NCBI GenBank assembly: GCA_050184225.1
Contig: JBFXAN010000229.1
Coordinates: 1 to 8,983, forward strand
Length of the DNA: 8,983 nt
DNA from: JBFXAN01 sp050184225
GTDB lineage: Bacteria > Chloroflexota > Dehalococcoidia > CAUJGQ01
Reading direction: 5' to 3'
Part shown: one piece after another, positions 6,781-8,983 of the stretch
Layout: each line of letters opens with the position of its first letter
Numbering within the stretch: the stretch's first letter is position 1
Notes under the pieces: model-generated
Told to the model about the DNA's origin: nothing
What the model saw: only the letters and a program-made list of their open reading frames with translations
Databases searched by the model: none
Made by a program: the position numbers and the translations under genes

Positions 6781-7803
6781 CTACTGGTATTGGATGTAGT
6801 TGGGGCGCGGGATCAGTGCCTGGATCTCGGCCTCGGTCAGCAGCGGCTCGTCCCAACGGTAGAACAGTTTGATCCCGGCGTACTCGACGGGTTCACCCTT
6901 GACGTGGATCTCGTATTTGGAGAGCTTGCCCGGCGGTGGACCCCAACCGTCCATGTTGATCACCATGTCGACGCGGTCGCGGTCGGTGGCGATCGCCGGC
7001 TTGTTCGTGATCATGTCCGGCCGGAACTGGTGGACGATCATGATCTTATTGCCGATCCGGTTCTCGAGCGCCACCTGCTGGAGCAGATCCTGGATCTGGT
7101 TGATCACGGTGCCGTCGAGCGAGCCGATGTCGTCGCGCGTGTTCTCGTGCGGCTGGAGCGTGAACTCCGGGTCCATGGCGAGGTGGACATGCTCATTCGC
7201 CAGCCAAGGCAGGATCCGCCTGACCTCCTCGACCGGGTTCGCCTTGCCGTTCTGCAGGTCGATGAAGAAGAGCATGTTGTTGGCGCGGGTCAGCTCGATC
7301 AACTCCTCGACCATCTCATCCGGCATGTGGATCAGATAGGTGCCGTCCGGGCCAGGATCGGCCTGCGCCACGGCGTAGATCAGCTGCAGTGCCGGGACCA
7401 CGGTCTTGTCCGGGTTGAGCGCCTGGTACTTTGCCGCTTGATCCTTGAGGCGCTGGATCAGCACCTGCTTGTCCTCGAACTCGCCGAGGATGCCCATCGT
7501 CGGGCTGTAGGGATTGCCATAGTAGGTAACGATCTGATGCGTTTCGAAGACCGACTTCGGCGGCGGCGGTGTCGGTTCCGGCGTCGGCTGTCGGCGGGCC
7601 GATCCCGACCCCGATCCCGATGCCTGGTCGCTATCCGGCGCCGGATTCTCCAGGCTTTCAATTCGGATCGTCGCGGCGCCATCGCCGCCGGAACGCGCCG
7701 CCACGGTTGCGCCACCGGCAATGATGACGACGAAGAGTCCGGCGATGAGCGCCAGCGTACCCGGTGTCAGTTGCACGAATGTTCTGCCTCTCCGCTCGTA
7801 CAC
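6781..7803 (-). CDS. Membrane-anchored protein of unknown function with TIM-barrel-like extracytoplasmic domain
   Basis: A 340-residue protein that I do not recognise by name. Residues ~15-36 (LALIAGLFVVIIAGGATVAA) form one membrane segment or uncleaved signal anchor. Residues 50-85 are a low-complexity linker (SGSGSGS, then PTPEPTPPPP). Residues 88-340 form a globular domain with repeated hydrophobic strands: IVTYYGNP, VVPALQLIYAVA, NMLFFIDLQ, VHLAMDPEF, KIMIVHQF, VDMVINMDGWG and IKLFYRWDEPLLT. The order of strands and helices suggests a beta/alpha barrel, perhaps related to glycoside hydrolases, with acids such as D182, D211 and D285 at strand ends. This is inference only. The GTG at 7803 is taken as start because a promoter-like pair ends 7 nt before it; GTG at 7776, after GGAGAGG, is an alternative that keeps the anchor. 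It is divergent from the four-cysteine protein gene. Confidence 0.75.
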   Translation of the reverse strand: MYERRGRTFVQLTPGTLALIAGLFVVIIAGGATVAARSGGDGAATIRIESLENPAPDSDQASGSGSGSARRQPTPEPTPPPPKSVFETHQIVTYYGNPYSPTMGILGEFEDKQVLIQRLKDQAAKYQALNPDKTVVPALQLIYAVAQADPGPDGTYLIHMPDEMVEELIELTRANNMLFFIDLQNGKANPVEEVRRILPWLANEHVHLAMDPEFTLQPHENTRDDIGSLDGTVINQIQDLLQQVALENRIGNKIMIVHQFRPDMITNKPAIATDRDRVDMVINMDGWGPPPGKLSKYEIHVKGEPVEYAGIKLFYRWDEPLLTEAEIQALIPRPNYIQYQ

Positions 7804-7810
7804 TCCGTCT

Positions 7811-7840
7811 ATTGCACCTCAGGTTACGATAGCGAGTCAA
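7811..7840 (-). promoter_or_regulatory. Candidate promoter of the membrane-anchored protein gene
   Basis: On the minus strand, TTGACT (7835-7840) lies 18 bp before TGCAAT (7811-7816). The -10-like box ends 7 nt before GTG 7803, so transcription would start at or next to the start codon, implying a leaderless or nearly leaderless mRNA. The -35 box is strong and the -10 box weak. Confidence 0.4.
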
Positions 7841-7963
7841 TGCGTGGACAATCTGGGTTCCGGCAGTCTTTCCGCGAGCGTTCCATCGCCGTCGGCGTGA
7901 GGCGGGCGAGGGTCTGCGCTCCTGTGACCGGCGCGGACTTTCGCCCTCCGAGATCGAACGCGG

Positions 7964-7969
7964 TACGAT
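7964..7969 (+). promoter_or_regulatory. Candidate -10 box for a leaderless transcript
   Basis: TACGAT (7964-7969) is followed by six bases and then ATG 7976, the arrangement of TANNNT boxes in leaderless genes of GC-rich bacteria. No ribosome site is present before this start, and no good -35 box is visible (TTTCGC at 7939-7944 is the nearest, with 19-bp spacing). Confidence 0.4.
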
Positions 7970-7975
7970 CGCGGC

Positions 7976-8308
7976 ATGGCGCGACACAAGGGGCGGAACC
8001 GAAGGAGCCGGCAGAACCGTTGGGACGACGCCGAGGATTGGCAGCCGCTCCCGGAGGCGCGCTCCCGCCGAAACACGAAGGGGCGCAGCCGGGGCCAGCG
8101 GCCGGCGCCCGACGCACCGACGCCGGCCCTCAACTCACCGCCGCCGTCGTTCTCCCTGCTGCCGAGCGCCCCGCCCGACGTGAAGACCTGTGGCCGCTGC
8201 CAGGAATGGATCGGTGACGAGCTCGGCGGCCGTGGCGAATGCCTGCACCCTGGCAGCGGCATCCTCCGCCCCTGGTGGGACACGCCCGCCTGCCCCTTCT
8301 TTCATTGA
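7976..8308 (+). CDS. Small basic protein with four-cysteine, probably metal-binding C-terminus
   Basis: A 110-residue protein of unknown function. The first ~42 residues are strongly basic and disordered (MARHKGRNRRSRQNRW, then RSRRNTKGRSRGQR). Residues 43-67 form a Pro/Ala linker (RPAPDAPTPAL...PPPSFSLLPSAPPD). The C-terminal 40 residues carry C72-x2-C75, C89 and C106, with H91 and H110 also present (CGRC, GECLHPGSG, ACPFFH). A zinc-knuckle or iron-sulfur-type site is plausible, and the basic tail suggests nucleic-acid or membrane contact; neither is shown. ATG 7976 has no ribosome site but has a -10-like box 6 nt upstream. Codon positions keep the high third-base GC of the neighbours, which supports real coding. 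The gene ends 7 nt before a long inverted repeat. Confidence 0.6.
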   Translation: MARHKGRNRRSRQNRWDDAEDWQPLPEARSRRNTKGRSRGQRPAPDAPTPALNSPPPSFSLLPSAPPDVKTCGRCQEWIGDELGGRGECLHPGSGILRPWWDTPACPFFH

Positions 8309-8314
8309 CCGCTT

Positions 8315-8412
8315 TTTGAACCACAGAGACGCAGAGGCACAGAGGTTTTAGGTAAGAGACAACTTCTCGCCTGACATGCAATCTCTGTGCCACTGCGTCT
8401 CTGTGGTTCAAA
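8315..8412. repeat. 30-bp inverted repeat of the 'CCACAGAG' family
   Basis: The left arm 8315-8344 starts TTTGAACCACAGAGACGCAG and the right arm 8383-8412 is its complement with a single mismatch in 30 bp; the loop is 38 nt. It begins 7 nt after the stop of the small cysteine protein and ends 60 bp before the acetyltransferase start. It shares the GAACCACAGAG ends with the element at 6626-6771 but has a different interior. It could act as a transcription terminator or mRNA 3'-end stabiliser. Confidence 0.8.
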
Positions 8413-8471
8413 CCTACCGCCGTCATGTTGCAGTCGGATATGGTGCGGGCAAAGGGATGGGAGGGATGCCG

Positions 8472-8954
8472 ATGTCCGCCGGCCTCGCGGTTCGTGTTGC
8501 TGGTCCGGAGGATATGTCCGCGCTGCTGCGGCTCTTTCGGGGGTTCATGGCGTATCTGGGCGATCCGTCGCCGCCGGACGATGCGCTGGCCGATGCGATC
8601 ACGCCGGTCTTTCTCGACCCGCGGGCGGAGATCCTGATCGGTGAGATCGACGGCGATCCCGTCGCCTACGCGCACGTCCGCTACCACTACAGCGTCTGGA
8701 TGGCGGGGCCGGAGTGCTTTCTCGAAGATCTCTTCGTCTTCGAACATCGGCGCGATGGCGGCATCGGTCGGAGGATGCTCGGCGTGGTCTTCGACCGGGC
8801 ACGGGAACGCGGCTGCCGCCGGGTGCGCTTGGATACCAACGAAGAGAACCAGCGGGGCATGCATCTGTACGAAGCGGTCGGCTTCTCCTGCACGCGAGAC
8901 TCGTATGATGGCGGCCGGCAGTTGTATTACACGGCGTATCTCGATGAGCGATAG
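8472..8954 (+). CDS. GNAT-family N-acetyltransferase
   Basis: A 160-residue single-domain GNAT protein. It begins VRVAGPEDMSALLRLFRGF (beta1-alpha1) and continues IGEIDGDPVAYAHVRYHYSVW (beta2-beta3). FLEDLFVFEHRRDGGIGRRML (83-103) is motif A: LEDLFV strand followed by the acetyl-CoA pyrophosphate loop R93-R94-D-G-G-I-G-R. RRVRLDTNEENQRGMHLYEAVGF (116-138) is motif B with the usual N/Y residues. It transfers an acetyl group from acetyl-CoA to an amine; the substrate is unknown. ATG 8472 is chosen because GGGAGGG (8459-8465) lies 6 nt before it and the fold starts right after; ATG 8376 lies within the inverted repeat and would add a non-GNAT segment. Transcription may come from beyond the repeat. 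Confidence 0.88.
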   Translation: MSAGLAVRVAGPEDMSALLRLFRGFMAYLGDPSPPDDALADAITPVFLDPRAEILIGEIDGDPVAYAHVRYHYSVWMAGPECFLEDLFVFEHRRDGGIGRRMLGVVFDRARERGCRRVRLDTNEENQRGMHLYEAVGFSCTRDSYDGGRQLYYTAYLDER

Positions 8955-8958
8955 CGGA

Positions 8959-8981
8959 CCCCTCCCCCGGCCCCTCCCCCC
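8959..8981. repeat. C-rich direct repeat with G-quadruplex pattern on the minus strand
   Basis: Four cytosine runs (4, 5, 4 and 6 bases) are separated by T, GG and T, so the minus strand has four G-runs with loops of 1, 2 and 1. The sequence is about two copies of a 12-bp unit, CCCCTCCCCCGG. It starts 4 bp after the acetyltransferase stop and runs to the window edge, so more copies may follow. Confidence 0.6.
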
Positions 8982-8983
8982 GC

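Noticed and set aside
6739..8217. 492-residue open frame on the plus strand
   Set aside because: It is the longest open frame of the window, but it crosses a repeat arm, the antisense of the membrane protein, a promoter region and another gene in a different frame.
8376..8471. Upstream ATG extension of the acetyltransferase
   Set aside because: The extra residues are translated from the inverted-repeat arm; the ribosome site and fold start favour ATG 8472.

Overview
The window is GC-rich DNA. It carries long inverted repeats of the 'ACCACAGAGGCGCAGAGG' type and a gene mix that I associate with Chloroflexota, possibly Thermomicrobia-like. That placement is an inference from base composition, repeat style and protein flavour; no marker gene is present. 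There are no rRNA, tRNA or CRISPR features.

Left part (1-1536): a truncated C-terminal end of what is probably a transposase on the + strand abuts a minus-strand nucleotidyltransferase (101-847). Upstream of that, on the same strand, is a decayed antitoxin/PIN-toxin pair (1310-1536 and 902-1313). It is broken by three single-base frameshifts, and one catalytic acid of the toxin is substituted.

Centre (1590-5770), all + strand: a sphingosine-1-phosphate-lyase-like PLP enzyme (1674-2915) with a recognisable promoter; an intact antitoxin/PIN-toxin pair (2976-3643) that is a paralogue of the decayed pair and lies in opposite orientation, so the PLP gene is bracketed by the two; a PHP-type histidinol-phosphatase-like phosphoesterase (3710-4636); and a secreted M23/LytM-type zinc-peptidase-fold protein (4721-5713) ending at a perfect 15-bp inverted repeat.

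Right part (5787-8983): a MerR-family TipAL-like regulator on the minus strand (5787-6551). It has a textbook autoregulatory promoter: 19-bp spacer, perfect operator palindrome, and an internal ribosome binding site that could give a separate TipAS-like ligand-binding protein. Next comes a nested inverted-repeat element (6626-6771), a membrane-anchored protein of unknown function (6781-7803, minus) and, divergent from it, a small four-cysteine protein (7976-8308). Both of the last two have a -10-like box 6-7 nt before the start codon, which suggests leaderless mRNAs. A second 'CCACAGAG' inverted repeat (8315-8412) precedes a GNAT acetyltransferase (8472-8954). The window closes in a C-rich direct repeat whose complement has a G-quadruplex pattern.

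The genes do not form one pathway; this is a collection of short transcription units in an accessory-type region. The best-supported unusual signals are the TipA-style operator plus internal start, the paired intact/decayed toxin-antitoxin loci, and three long inverted repeats each sitting 7-15 nt past a stop codon. I did not find convincing evidence of a wholly new multi-gene system.
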